Source of the DNA: Bacteroidales bacterium
GTDB lineage: Bacteria > Bacteroidota > Bacteroidia > Bacteroidales > UBA932
Length of the DNA: 64,000 bases
Reading direction: 5' to 3'
Assembly (NCBI GenBank): GCA_022648545.1
Contig: JALCMP010000001.1
Coordinates: 124,001-188,000 of the forward strand
Shown: piece after piece, positions 54,314-63,059 of the stretch
Numbering within the stretch: the first letter of the stretch is position 1
Layout: each line of letters opens with the position of its first letter
Made by a program: the position numbers and the translations under genes
The notes under the pieces: generated by a model
The model's database searches: none
Told to the model about the DNA's origin: nothing
The model's input: only the letters and a program-made list of their open reading frames with translations

Positions 54314-56011
54314 ATGGCGAAAATCATATTAAACATTCTTACCCTTTTAGGTTCACTCGGACTGTTCCTTTACGGTATGACGCTTATGAGCGAAGCACTC
54401 CAGAAAGTAGCGGGAGACAAGCTTCGCTCTTTTTTATCTTCCATGACGTCGAATTCCTTTAAAAGGGTCCTGACGGGCCTCTCCATAACCGCAATAATAC
54501 AATCTTCAAGTGCAACCACGGTAATGGTCGTAAGCCTTGTAAATGCCGGACTATTATCGCTGGTACAGGCTATAGGCGTAATAATGGGAGCCAATATCGG
54601 TACCACTTTTACGGCATGGATAATTGCATTGTTGGGCTTCAAGGCGGATATTTCAATCCTTTCTATTCCTCTCGTTGGTCTGGGATTTGCCTTCATGATG
54701 TTCAAATCCAAGCGCAGAAAATCCATAGGCGAAATGATAATCGGATTCGCCCTGCTGTTTCTCGGACTCGGGTTCATGAAGGAATCGGTTCCTACGCTCC
54801 AGGATTCTCCGGAAATTCTCGCTTTCCTTAAGGAATGGACGAATTTCGGATTCCCGTCAATTCTCGTATTCGTAATGATAGGTACCGCACTTACCATAAT
54901 ATTGCAATCTTCCAGCGCTACCATGGCCCTTACGTTAGTAATGATAAACAACGGATGGCTTCCGTTCGACGTAGGAGTTGCGATGGTACTGGGCGAAAAT
55001 ATAGGTACTACCATAACCGCAAATATAGCGGCGTCGGTGGCCAACGTTTCGGCAAAAAGGGCGGCCAGAGCGCACTCATTTTTCAACCTCTTCGGGGTCT
55101 TATGGGTCCTTATATTATATCATCCCTTCCTGAGACTGGTCTCCAGAGTCGTTATGGCGCTCGGCGTAGATAATCCGCTGCTGCCGGGTGCGTCAAATAA
55201 TTCGCTGCTCTATTCCGTAGCAATGGTACATACGCTCTTCAATCTTTTCAATACTCTCATACTAATTGGTTTTACCAAACAAATAGCCAGACTGGTAACC
55301 CATATGGTAAAAAGTCCGAAAGAAGAAGAAGTTTTCAGGCTCAAATATATACAGGGAGGTCTGCTTAGCACCGCCGAATTATCGCTTGGACAGGCCCACG
55401 AGGAAATAATCCACTTTGCGGAAATATGCCGCAAACAATACGAATATGCCATCCAGGCGCTTAACTGCAAGGATGAAAATCAATTCGAAAAACTTTTCAA
55501 CAAGCTTGAACATTATGAACAAATTACCGATAATATCGAATTTGAGATAGGAAAATACCTCAACAATATATCGGAAGGTGTGCTAGGGGAAGAATCTGCG
55601 CTAAGAATGCAGGCTATGTATAAAATTATAGGCGAACTGGAAAGCATAGGCGACTCGGGATTCAATCTTGCCAAGATATTGCAAAGAGCGAAAACGCACA
55701 ACGAAATCTTCGACGAAAGCATGATGGCTAAAATGAACTACATGATGTCACTGCTGTTCAGGGGTTTTGATGCAATGCTCGAAAATCTTCATACGGGATA
55801 TTCAAACATAGACGATATATCGAACGCCCAGAATGCGGAACAGTCGATCAACGAATACAAGAACAATCTCAAGGAAGAACATCTGGTAAAACTCGAAAAC
55901 AGCAAATACACCTATTCTCAGGGTGTTTATTACATAGATTTCATTTCCGAATGTGAGCATGTGGGAGACTTCATGATCAACATTTCAGAAGCAATTATAG
56001 AGATAAAATAG
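54314..56011 (+). CDS. Na+/phosphate cotransporter family protein with PhoU-like domain
   Basis: This 565-residue protein has two inverted membrane repeats, each with a QSSSAT motif (IQSSSATTVMVVSLVNAGLLS and LQSSSATMALTLVMINNGWL) that forms the sodium and phosphate site in the NptA/PNaS family, about nine helices in all. The C-terminal part (about 345-565) is a helical PhoU-like domain. In bacteria such proteins (YjbB, NptA) import or export phosphate with sodium. No phosphate regulatory genes are adjacent. The gene is flanked by the metallopeptidase and a thioredoxin-like lipoprotein gene, both on the other strand. Confidence 0.93.
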   Translation: MAKIILNILTLLGSLGLFLYGMTLMSEALQKVAGDKLRSFLSSMTSNSFKRVLTGLSITAIIQSSSATTVMVVSLVNAGLLSLVQAIGVIMGANIGTTFTAWIIALLGFKADISILSIPLVGLGFAFMMFKSKRRKSIGEMIIGFALLFLGLGFMKESVPTLQDSPEILAFLKEWTNFGFPSILVFVMIGTALTIILQSSSATMALTLVMINNGWLPFDVGVAMVLGENIGTTITANIAASVANVSAKRAARAHSFFNLFGVLWVLILYHPFLRLVSRVVMALGVDNPLLPGASNNSLLYSVAMVHTLFNLFNTLILIGFTKQIARLVTHMVKSPKEEEVFRLKYIQGGLLSTAELSLGQAHEEIIHFAEICRKQYEYAIQALNCKDENQFEKLFNKLEHYEQITDNIEFEIGKYLNNISEGVLGEESALRMQAMYKIIGELESIGDSGFNLAKILQRAKTHNEIFDESMMAKMNYMMSLLFRGFDAMLENLHTGYSNIDDISNAQNAEQSINEYKNNLKEEHLVKLENSKYTYSQGVYYIDFISECEHVGDFMINISEAIIEIK

Positions 56012-56026
56012 AAATTATAATTACCG

Positions 56027-57082
56027 TTATCTCCCGGCACGGCTTTCCATATTCTTAAGAAAATATATGCATTGTGCGGCTTCTGCATCCTTCACTATTA
56101 CATGCATATCTCCGTCGAGAAGATAAATGCTGGGGATTGCTTTAAGCCCGTAGATATTATTATTCCGCAATACGAACTTAGGATCATAAGCATATATCCA
56201 TCCCGAAGGAAACTCGTCATAATGCTTTTTCCACAAATCAATATCCTTATCTATATACATCGATAAAATCTTCAGGTTTCCGGAAGATACCATTTTTTTT
56301 ATTTCATCGTCCCCTCCAAGGATCTTGAGGTTCTCGCGGCACGCATTGCAGTCGGGATTGTTGAAATAGATCATTATGTAATCCGCCCTCAGAGAATACA
56401 GAGAACCACGTTTCAATACCAGTTTTTCCGATCCCATGTCGGAGGGTTCACATACATATTCGAAATCAAAATCGGAAGCCTTCTTTCCCATTCTGTTTAG
56501 AGACGCTATTTTGAGCTGATACCTGTACTGCAATTTTTCATCGTGCGAAAGCGTCCCGGAATTTATAACAGCCTTCAGGACCGGAATATAAAGTTCATCG
56601 TTCCTAATGGCGGAATTTGCCCCGTACAGCCACATCTCGCTGAATTTTATCATTGCAAAGAATTCCTTTTTCCAGTTTTCCCTATCCTTTACCGTACTGT
56701 CTCCTGTACATTTGGCATCGAATTCAGAAAAAAGCCTGTATAATGAATTATATATGGAATCATAAGGCGCATTTATGGAATACAGAAAAACGAGGGTCTT
56801 AAGATATTCGTTATATGCAGCCCCCAGATTGCCGGCAGAGACTTTTTCTGCACCATCCGAGGCCATATAATTATTCCAGAAATTTTCAGCGGCGAACGCA
56901 GCCCGGGCACTATCGCCTACAATCAGCGCCGGCACTTCAACATAGGGAAATTCCCCGGATTTTATTTTATTCTTAACGCACTTACGACGGGGATTCCCGC
57001 ATGAAACAAATAAAGAAACACAAACCGTCGAAAAAGCAACGGCAACGACATATTTTCTTATGACCCCGAACATCTGAATCAT
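56027..57082 (-). CDS. DUF5106/thioredoxin-like lipoprotein
   Basis: Exported lipoprotein of 351 residues; the lipobox Cys is in LFVSC (about residue 28). The first part (about 45-215) is helical and matches DUF5106. The last part is a thioredoxin-like domain with CNAC in YFNNPDCNACRENL, followed by GLKAIPSIYLLDGD with the cis-proline of the fold. It may be a periplasmic disulfide oxidoreductase, as in many Bacteroidota paralogues near TonB or TlpA genes. Its start overlaps the end of ispE by 4 bp, so it is the last gene of the suf operon. Confidence 0.8.
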   Translation of the reverse strand: MIQMFGVIRKYVVAVAFSTVCVSLFVSCGNPRRKCVKNKIKSGEFPYVEVPALIVGDSARAAFAAENFWNNYMASDGAEKVSAGNLGAAYNEYLKTLVFLYSINAPYDSIYNSLYRLFSEFDAKCTGDSTVKDRENWKKEFFAMIKFSEMWLYGANSAIRNDELYIPVLKAVINSGTLSHDEKLQYRYQLKIASLNRMGKKASDFDFEYVCEPSDMGSEKLVLKRGSLYSLRADYIMIYFNNPDCNACRENLKILGGDDEIKKMVSSGNLKILSMYIDKDIDLWKKHYDEFPSGWIYAYDPKFVLRNNNIYGLKAIPSIYLLDGDMHVIVKDAEAAQCIYFLKNMESRAGR

Positions 57083-57924
57083 TTATCCTCTTTTGATTTT
57101 TCCTTATTCCGAAATATGCCGAACAAAGCGGAACCGCTGCCGCTCATGGAGGCATAAACCGCACCCTGATCATACAAATCCTTCTTTATATCGCGCAAAG
57201 CCGGATGTCTTTCAAAGAGGCTTTCTTCAAAATCGTTTACCACTACATCCCGCCACTGCTCTACAGGTAATTCCAGAAGTTTTTCCAAAGGACGTTCGTC
57301 GATCTTTTCTCCGGCGGCCTTTCTTTCGTTGCGGCTTCTCACCGAAGCATAAGCTTCCTTCGTTGAAACGAATATGTTGGGAGCAACAAGCTTTACAGAG
57401 TAGCCGTAATCCGAAAGATCGAATTTTTTCCCGCCACGATCAAAACCCGACAGGATCTCCCCCCTTCCTTTCCCTATCATCGGACCTCCGAAAATGAAAA
57501 ACGGACAATCGCTGCCCAGACGCGAAGCATATTCCGCTTCGGCCTTACGATCTATACCCAGCCCGAACATTTTGTTAAGCAATCCTATGGTTGCGGCGGC
57601 ATCGGAAGACCCGCCGCCGAAGCCGGCTCCGACGGGTATCTGCTTGAACAGATGGATTTCCACCGGAGGAATATGAAAATCGGAGGCAAGAAGATTATAA
57701 GCTTTAGTACACAGATTATCCTTAGAAGGACATATGGAAAAATCTCCCATATAATCCTCTTCTGAGGAGTATTGGAACATTTTGAACAGCGGCGCTTCTA
57801 CTATTTCCAAAACGTCGCATAAATCCACCGGATAAAAGAGGGTTTCTATATCATGAAATCCGTCAGCTCTTTTTCCGAGGATCTTCAATCCTATATTAAT
57901 CTTGGCATTCGGATATACTATCAT
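57079..57924 (-). CDS. ispE: 4-diphosphocytidyl-2-C-methyl-D-erythritol kinase
   Basis: GHMP kinase of the MEP isoprenoid pathway, 281 residues. The phosphate-binding motif PVGAGFGGGSSDAAA lies at about 94-108, the N-terminal YPNAKINIGLKILGKRADGFHDI carries the catalytic lysine region, and ASMSGSGSALFG is the third GHMP motif. It phosphorylates CDP-ME for later steps by IspF and the Fe-S enzymes IspG/IspH, which gives a possible reason for its place 15 bp after sufD. The C-terminus is short and basic. Confidence 0.96.
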   Translation of the reverse strand: MIVYPNAKINIGLKILGKRADGFHDIETLFYPVDLCDVLEIVEAPLFKMFQYSSEEDYMGDFSICPSKDNLCTKAYNLLASDFHIPPVEIHLFKQIPVGAGFGGGSSDAAATIGLLNKMFGLGIDRKAEAEYASRLGSDCPFFIFGGPMIGKGRGEILSGFDRGGKKFDLSDYGYSVKLVAPNIFVSTKEAYASVRSRNERKAAGEKIDERPLEKLLELPVEQWRDVVVNDFEESLFERHPALRDIKKDLYDQGAVYASMSGSGSALFGIFRNKEKSKEDK

Positions 57925-57939
57925 ATCAATTAAAATTAT

Positions 57940-58962
57940 TCAACCTTTTACACACGCCATACACCCGGTAAGTTCGCCTCGCAGTCTTTTTGCCGTCATT
58001 ATCTCCAGCTCTCTGCGGAGTTCTACATTATCTATTTTAGACAATACGCCGTAGGCAAATGCCTGCTGTTGCAATTGTCTGGCTTCTTCCAGCGAAATGC
58101 CGCGGGAACGAAGATAGAATAATTCATCTTCGTTAAGATTCCCAACGGTAGCGCCGTGGGAACATTTTACATCATCGGCATAAATTATAAGATGAGGCTG
58201 CGTATACGCCCTGGCCTGTTCGGAAGAGAGCAGATTGTTGTTTGCCTGGAAAGCCTCTGTTTTCTGGGCATCTTTGGCAACATAAATCACTCCGTTGAAT
58301 TTGGTTACAGCTTTTCCGTTCAATATCCCCCTGAACAACTGGCTACTTTTGCAATACGGAACCATGTGGTTTATATTAACTACGGTATCTATTTTCTGGC
58401 TGCCGTCGGCAAGATAAAGTCCGTTTACTTCGCAACCGGCATGCTCTCCGGTAAAATTTATACTGGGTCTGTTGCGGGTTTCCCCTCCGCTTAATGTTAT
58501 CAGATTCAATTTAAGACTGGCTCCCTGAGCAAGATCCGCCACAAGGCCGAATTCGCAATCGGACCTTGAATTTTGATTCTGCATTACCGTAAGAACTACG
58601 GAAGCATTTTCCTGTATGGAAACATGCACCTTCTCCACGGAGGAATAGGCGGCTTCCGACATTGTATGATAGCAAAGAAGCATACGCGAAGAAGATTCCT
58701 TCCCCACGGTTATGTAGTTATCCGATTTCGCAGAACTGCCGGGATTGTCCAGAACCTTCACAATCTGTATCGAACCGGATGGCCTACGTCCGTCCTGAAG
58801 AGAAAGGGAAAAAGCTCCGTCGGGGTTCTTTATTATATAATCTCCGGTGGCATCCATGCGATTGATCACGCCGTCGGTAATTACAACCTGCCGCGAATCC
58901 ATAAGCGGCACTCCGCATCTGAAACCTCCGTCATCCTTAAATATATATTTCAAATCCTTCAT
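57940..58962 (-). CDS. sufD: Fe-S cluster assembly protein SufD
   Basis: SufD of 340 residues, somewhat shorter than the E. coli protein (423) at the N-terminus. The C-terminal beta-helix part carries YADDVKCSHGATVGNLNEDELFYLRSRGI, the most conserved SufB/SufD stretch, with the histidine needed for cluster formation in SHGATVG. It forms SufBC2D with the neighbouring gene products and scaffolds Fe-S clusters. It starts 3 bp after sufC. No sufS or sufE gene follows; ispE does. Confidence 0.94.
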   Translation of the reverse strand: MKDLKYIFKDDGGFRCGVPLMDSRQVVITDGVINRMDATGDYIIKNPDGAFSLSLQDGRRPSGSIQIVKVLDNPGSSAKSDNYITVGKESSSRMLLCYHTMSEAAYSSVEKVHVSIQENASVVLTVMQNQNSRSDCEFGLVADLAQGASLKLNLITLSGGETRNRPSINFTGEHAGCEVNGLYLADGSQKIDTVVNINHMVPYCKSSQLFRGILNGKAVTKFNGVIYVAKDAQKTEAFQANNNLLSSEQARAYTQPHLIIYADDVKCSHGATVGNLNEDELFYLRSRGISLEEARQLQQQAFAYGVLSKIDNVELRRELEIMTAKRLRGELTGCMACVKG

Positions 58963-58965
58963 ACG

Positions 58966-59727
58966 CTATTTTTCGCTTTCTTTTATAAATCCGTCGTATC
59001 CGCGGGACTCTATTTCAACGGCAAGTTCCTTACCAGCCGTTTTTATTATTTTACCATTATAAAGCACGTGTACAAAATCCGGAACAATATAATCGAGAAG
59101 CCTTTCGTAGTGGGTTATTAATATATATCCGTTTCCGGAATTTTTCAATTTATTTACGCCGTTGGCAACAATCCTAAGTGCATCCACGTCGAGGCCGCTG
59201 TCGGTTTCGTCAAGGATTGACAGCTTCGGCTCTATCATCGCCATTTGGAATATTTCGTTCCTTTTTTTCTCTCCTCCGGAAAAACCCACGTTCACCCCGC
59301 GCGAAGAGAATGACGGATCCATTTCGACTATCCCCATCTTGGCCCTCATAAGTTTTAGGTACTCCGCAGCCGAAAGCGGCGGGAGATTTTTATACTTTCT
59401 GTGCTCGTTTACCGCAGCCTTCATGAAATTGACGTTGGTAACGCCAGGTATTTCTATAGGGTATTGGAAACTAAGGAAAAGACCTAACCAGGAACGTTCT
59501 TCGGGCAATAGCTTCAACAAATCCTTTCCCATGAAGGTAACCGTGCCTTCCGTAACTTCATATGCGGAATTGCCTACCAGAACAGCAGAAAGCGTACTTT
59601 TGCCCGAACCGTTAGGTCCCATTATTGCATGTACTTCTCCCTCGTTTACAGTGAGATTAATTCCTTTCAGTATCTCCTTTTCGCCTATGCGTGCATGCAA
59701 ATTTTTTATTTCTATAAGATTCGCCAT
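58966..59727 (-). CDS. sufC: Fe-S cluster assembly ATPase SufC
   Basis: ABC-type ATPase of 253 residues that drives conformational change in the SufBCD scaffold. Walker A is GPNGSGKST (37-45), the signature is FSGGEKKRNEI and Walker B is LSILDETDSGLD, the Suf-specific form. The YPIEIPGVTN segment is typical of SufC. It is separated from sufB by a 669-bp pnuC-like gene, an unusual arrangement. Confidence 0.97.
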   Translation of the reverse strand: MANLIEIKNLHARIGEKEILKGINLTVNEGEVHAIMGPNGSGKSTLSAVLVGNSAYEVTEGTVTFMGKDLLKLLPEERSWLGLFLSFQYPIEIPGVTNVNFMKAAVNEHRKYKNLPPLSAAEYLKLMRAKMGIVEMDPSFSSRGVNVGFSGGEKKRNEIFQMAMIEPKLSILDETDSGLDVDALRIVANGVNKLKNSGNGYILITHYERLLDYIVPDFVHVLYNGKIIKTAGKELAVEIESRGYDGFIKESEK

Positions 59728-59763
59728 AATATTTTTATTTTTTTCTATTCATTATCAAGTCAA

Positions 59764-60432
59764 TCATACCTTTTCATTAATGCCGTACTCTTTGTACTCC
59801 TTAAGCCACATGAAGAAGCCGGCTATGGCAAGTACGAAATATCCTATTTCTACTATAGGCATGAAGGCAAGACCTGCAATTATATATAAAACTATATTCA
59901 CTCCGTCTACAACAAACCATGCACCCCAACATTCTAATTTCTTTTGTGCCGAAAGATATTGGGCGCCCAATATCATCGTATTTACGAAAGCATCGAGATA
60001 CGGATGGCTCGCCGGAAATATGGAAGGATTCCAGTTGTTGAGGTTGCTCAGCATGAATCCCCAGAAGAACATGAATGCGAGAGCCACTGCGGCAAGCGTA
60101 ATGCGACTCTTGCCGGACAGCAGGGAAATCTTAAGTTTGTCTGCTGTCCCTTTCTCCCCTTCTTTGGGATGCGTCCATCTATAGTTTCCGTATATATTTA
60201 TAGCCAGCGATATTGGCTGCAGCATCATACTGGCATACAAATGTTTCTGCAAAAAAAGGAAGAAAAGTAAAACGGTATATACATAACCGACTATAAAATT
60301 GGCGACCTTCCCCCTTGTTGCCAGAAAAACGGTAAGCAGACCCAGCGCAACCGAAAATGTTTCGAGCACACTGACTCCCTGTCCGGCTATGGAAAACAAT
60401 ATATTGTTAGTGCTAAAAAATTCCGTAAACAT
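59764..60432 (-). CDS. pnuC: PnuC-type transporter within the suf operon
   Basis: This 222-residue membrane protein has about seven helices and is the more canonical of two PnuC paralogues in the window. Landmarks are NFIVGYVYTVLLFFLFLQ, LQPISLAINIYGNYRWTH and SAQKKLECWGAWFVVDGVNIVLYI, in which the pocket W-x2-W-x3 motif ends with Asp rather than Asn. It is placed between sufB (16 bp) and sufC (36 bp) and is clearly co-directional, so it is transcribed with Fe-S assembly genes. Import of a vitamin precursor such as nicotinamide riboside, thiamine or riboflavin is family-based; the substrate is unknown. Confidence 0.85.
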   Translation of the reverse strand: MFTEFFSTNNILFSIAGQGVSVLETFSVALGLLTVFLATRGKVANFIVGYVYTVLLFFLFLQKHLYASMMLQPISLAINIYGNYRWTHPKEGEKGTADKLKISLLSGKSRITLAAVALAFMFFWGFMLSNLNNWNPSIFPASHPYLDAFVNTMILGAQYLSAQKKLECWGAWFVVDGVNIVLYIIAGLAFMPIVEIGYFVLAIAGFFMWLKEYKEYGINEKV

Positions 60433-60448
60433 TATATTTTGTTTTGAA

Positions 60449-61891
60449 TCAACCTACGCTGCCCTCCAGCGATACCTGAAGAAGCTTCTGAGCCTCAACC
60501 GCAAATTCCATGGGAAGCTTGTTAAGGACCTCCCTGGCATATCCGTTTACTATCAGACCTACCGCATCTTCCGTCTTTATTCCTCTCTGACAGCAATATA
60601 ACAATTGTTCGTCGCTTATCTTGGAAGTAGTAGCTTCATGTTCTACTATCGCACTCTTATTTTCGCTCTCTATGTATGGGAAAGTATGTGCCCCGCATTT
60701 ATCTCCAAGAAGGAGACTGTCGCATTCCGTAAAATTTCTGGCGTTTTCGGCTCCCGGAAGGACCCTTACCAATCCGCGATAACTGTTTTCGCTTTTTCCT
60801 GCGGAAATACCCTTGCTTATTATACGGCTTCTGGTATTTCTTCCTATGTGTATCATCTTGGTTCCGGTATCGGCCTGCTGATAATTATTAGTAACGGCAA
60901 CGGAATAAAATTCCGAAACCGAATTGTCGCCCTTCAATATGGTACTCGGATATTTCCACGTAATTGCCGAACCGGTTTCGACCTGTGTCCAGAAAAGCCG
61001 GCTGTTTGCACCTTTGCAAATACCTCTCTTTGTTGTAAAATTATATATTCCGCCCTTTCCGTTCTTGTCGCCGGGATACCAGTTCTGAACGGTGGAATAT
61101 TTTACTTCCGCATCCTTCATCACTACGATCTCCACTATTGCAGCATGAAGCTGATTTTCATCCCGTTGAGGAGCAGTACACCCTTCCAGATAACTCAGAT
61201 ACGATCCTTCGTCGGCAACAATAAGGGTTCTTTCGAACTGTCCCGTTCCCCTGGCATTTATTCTAAAATAACTCGACAGTTCCATCGGACAGCGTACTCC
61301 CTTGGGAATATAACAGAACGAGCCGTCGCTGAAAACAGCAGAATTAAGAGCCGCATAAAAATTATCCGCCATAGGTACCACCGTCCCCAGATATTTCCGC
61401 ACCAGATCGGGATAATCTTTTACCGCTTCCGAAAACGAACAGAATATTATACCCTTTTCCGCAAGAGTTTCCCGGAAAGTAGTATTTACTGAAGATGAAT
61501 CGAATATCGCATCCACTGCAACACCGGCAAGCACGTCGCGTTCCTTAAGCGGAATGCCGAGCTTGTCGAAGGTCGCCTCCAGTTCGGGATCTATTTCCTT
61601 TTTGCCACTGTCGTTTTTCTTTGCCGCGGCCGCATAATAAATAATATCCTGAAAATCTATTTCAGGGACATTCAGATGTGCCCACGTAGGAACCTTCTTT
61701 TTCTTCCAGACATCAAAGGCCTTCAGACGAAAAGCCAAAAGCCACTCCGGCTCGTGTTTTTTGGCTGAAATAAGTTTTATTATCTCTTCGTTAAGCCCCT
61801 TGGGAACAAAGTCTTGTTCTATTTTAGTTTCGAACCCCACGTCGTATTCCGCGGAGGTTACTTCCTTTATTATTTCGTCGTTTTCACTCAT
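60449..61891 (-). CDS. sufB: Fe-S cluster assembly protein SufB
   Basis: Scaffold subunit of the SufBCD complex, 480 residues, full length. Conserved regions are [45 protein letters not shown] and the C-terminal [37 protein letters not shown], which includes the conserved cysteines and the His/Glu residues for cluster assembly. It is the first gene of the operon and has its own -7 element. The promoter is interlocked with that of the divergent ThiL-like gene. Confidence 0.97.
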   Translation of the reverse strand: MSENDEIIKEVTSAEYDVGFETKIEQDFVPKGLNEEIIKLISAKKHEPEWLLAFRLKAFDVWKKKKVPTWAHLNVPEIDFQDIIYYAAAAKKNDSGKKEIDPELEATFDKLGIPLKERDVLAGVAVDAIFDSSSVNTTFRETLAEKGIIFCSFSEAVKDYPDLVRKYLGTVVPMADNFYAALNSAVFSDGSFCYIPKGVRCPMELSSYFRINARGTGQFERTLIVADEGSYLSYLEGCTAPQRDENQLHAAIVEIVVMKDAEVKYSTVQNWYPGDKNGKGGIYNFTTKRGICKGANSRLFWTQVETGSAITWKYPSTILKGDNSVSEFYSVAVTNNYQQADTGTKMIHIGRNTRSRIISKGISAGKSENSYRGLVRVLPGAENARNFTECDSLLLGDKCGAHTFPYIESENKSAIVEHEATTSKISDEQLLYCCQRGIKTEDAVGLIVNGYAREVLNKLPMEFAVEAQKLLQVSLEGSVG

Positions 61892-61915
61892 CTCTTTCTT
61901 ATTTTCTCTCTTCTC

Positions 61916-61952
61916 CTTGCAAAGTTATATCTTTTTAACTTATTTTTGCGAA
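61916..61952. promoter_or_regulatory. Interlocked promoters of sufB and the ThiL-like gene
   Basis: Minus strand: TAACTTTG (61920-61927) with a near-consensus TTCG (61949-61952) 21 bp upstream, for sufB. Plus strand: TATTTTTG (61941-61948) with CTTG (61916-61919) 21 bp upstream, for the ThiL-like gene. The two promoters occupy the same 37 bp. Confidence 0.55.
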
Positions 61953-61967
61953 ACAAGGAAAGCCGTT

Positions 61968-63008
61968 ATGAAACAAAAGACAGAACAGGATAATGCAAAA
62001 AGGACGCCGATCGAAAAATTCGGCAAAATGACAGCTCTTGAAATCCTTTTCAAGGATACCGGGTATAAGAACAGCACTGTTCAGTACTACGGCAAGGAGA
62101 ACTGCAAATATGTTTCTTACACCGGCATGCTGCTGGAAGGTGTTGATTTCGATTTAGTTTACAACCCACTCCGCCATCTCGGATATAAGGCGGTACTCAA
62201 TTCAGTAGGCCCAATATACGCTTCATTCTACAAACCCGTAAGCCTTTCCGTAAATCTGGGGTTATCCGCCAGATTCTGCTTTGAGGATCTCCTTAAATTA
62301 TGGATAGGCATCGTAGCTGCGGCAAAGGAACATAAGATAGAAAAGCTTTCCCTTGATATAAATTCATCGCTTACAGGGCTTTCCATATCAATTTCAGCAA
62401 CAGGGGAACAGGAGGAAAAAGTTCTCGCAACAATTCCTCCGGTCTCTTCGAACAGCATATTATGCCTGACCGGAGATATAGGCGCGGCATTTATGGGATT
62501 CAACGTCCTGGAAAGAGAAAAAATAGCATTTCAGAAACTCACGCGCGAAGAAATCAAAACATACAAACAGCCGGATCTGTCGAAATACAAATATATAATG
62601 TCTAAATATCTCGCTCCCGACATAGATCCCGATATGATAGATCAATTTTTACAGGCCGGCATATTCCCTTCAAAAGGATATTTCATATCGCGCGGACTTG
62701 CCGACGCCGTAAAAAGGCTCGCATCGGATTATGAATGCGGGGTCAAAATATTCCTCGACAAGATTCCCATAGCCTCACAGACCATGGAAATGGCTGCAGA
62801 AATAAATGTAGATGCCGTTACCGCGGCAATGAACGGAGGGGACGACTACAGATTCCTTTTTGTAATTCCGCTCGACAAGCACGAAGAATTCCACCGCGAA
62901 TTCCCCAACGTCGACCTCATAGGTCACATATGCAAAAAAGAAGTCGGAACGCTGCTCATAACCCCTGAAGGAAACCCCATGAATATCCGGGCACAGGGCT
63001 GGAAATAA
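61968..63008 (+). CDS. ThiL-like (AIR synthase family) protein, probable pseudoenzyme
   Basis: This 346-residue protein aligns by eye along its full length with Bacteroidota thiamine-monophosphate kinases (ThiL): LLEGVDFDLVYNPLRHLGYKAV, SLTGLSISISATG, LTGDIGAAFMGFNVLEREK and NGGDDYRFLFVI (289-300) are all recognisable. The metal and ATP residues are not. The N-terminal GDDAAV is replaced by YYGKENC (40-46), TTD by SYTG (50-53), NxSD by NSVG (78-81), GGDTT by SLDIN (128-132) and DISDGL by FISRGL (239-244). It is therefore probably not an active kinase. It is divergent from sufB. Confidence 0.82.
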   Translation: MKQKTEQDNAKRTPIEKFGKMTALEILFKDTGYKNSTVQYYGKENCKYVSYTGMLLEGVDFDLVYNPLRHLGYKAVLNSVGPIYASFYKPVSLSVNLGLSARFCFEDLLKLWIGIVAAAKEHKIEKLSLDINSSLTGLSISISATGEQEEKVLATIPPVSSNSILCLTGDIGAAFMGFNVLEREKIAFQKLTREEIKTYKQPDLSKYKYIMSKYLAPDIDPDMIDQFLQAGIFPSKGYFISRGLADAVKRLASDYECGVKIFLDKIPIASQTMEMAAEINVDAVTAAMNGGDDYRFLFVIPLDKHEEFHREFPNVDLIGHICKKEVGTLLITPEGNPMNIRAQGWK

Positions 63009-63009
63009 T

Positions 63010-63059
63010 TTGGCGCACTTTGCAGGTTAACTCGAGTTAACTCAAAAAAAACGCGCCAA
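63010..63059. terminator. Nested inverted repeats between the ThiL-like and CAT-like genes
   Basis: GTTAACTCGAGTTAAC (63026-63041) is a perfect 16-bp palindrome, and an outer pair TTGGCGC (63010-63016) with GCGCCAA (63053-63059) encloses it. On the minus strand a T run (complement of 63044-63051) lies within the outer pair. It may act as a bidirectional terminator, but there is no classic T run after the outer stem, so this is uncertain. Confidence 0.4.
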
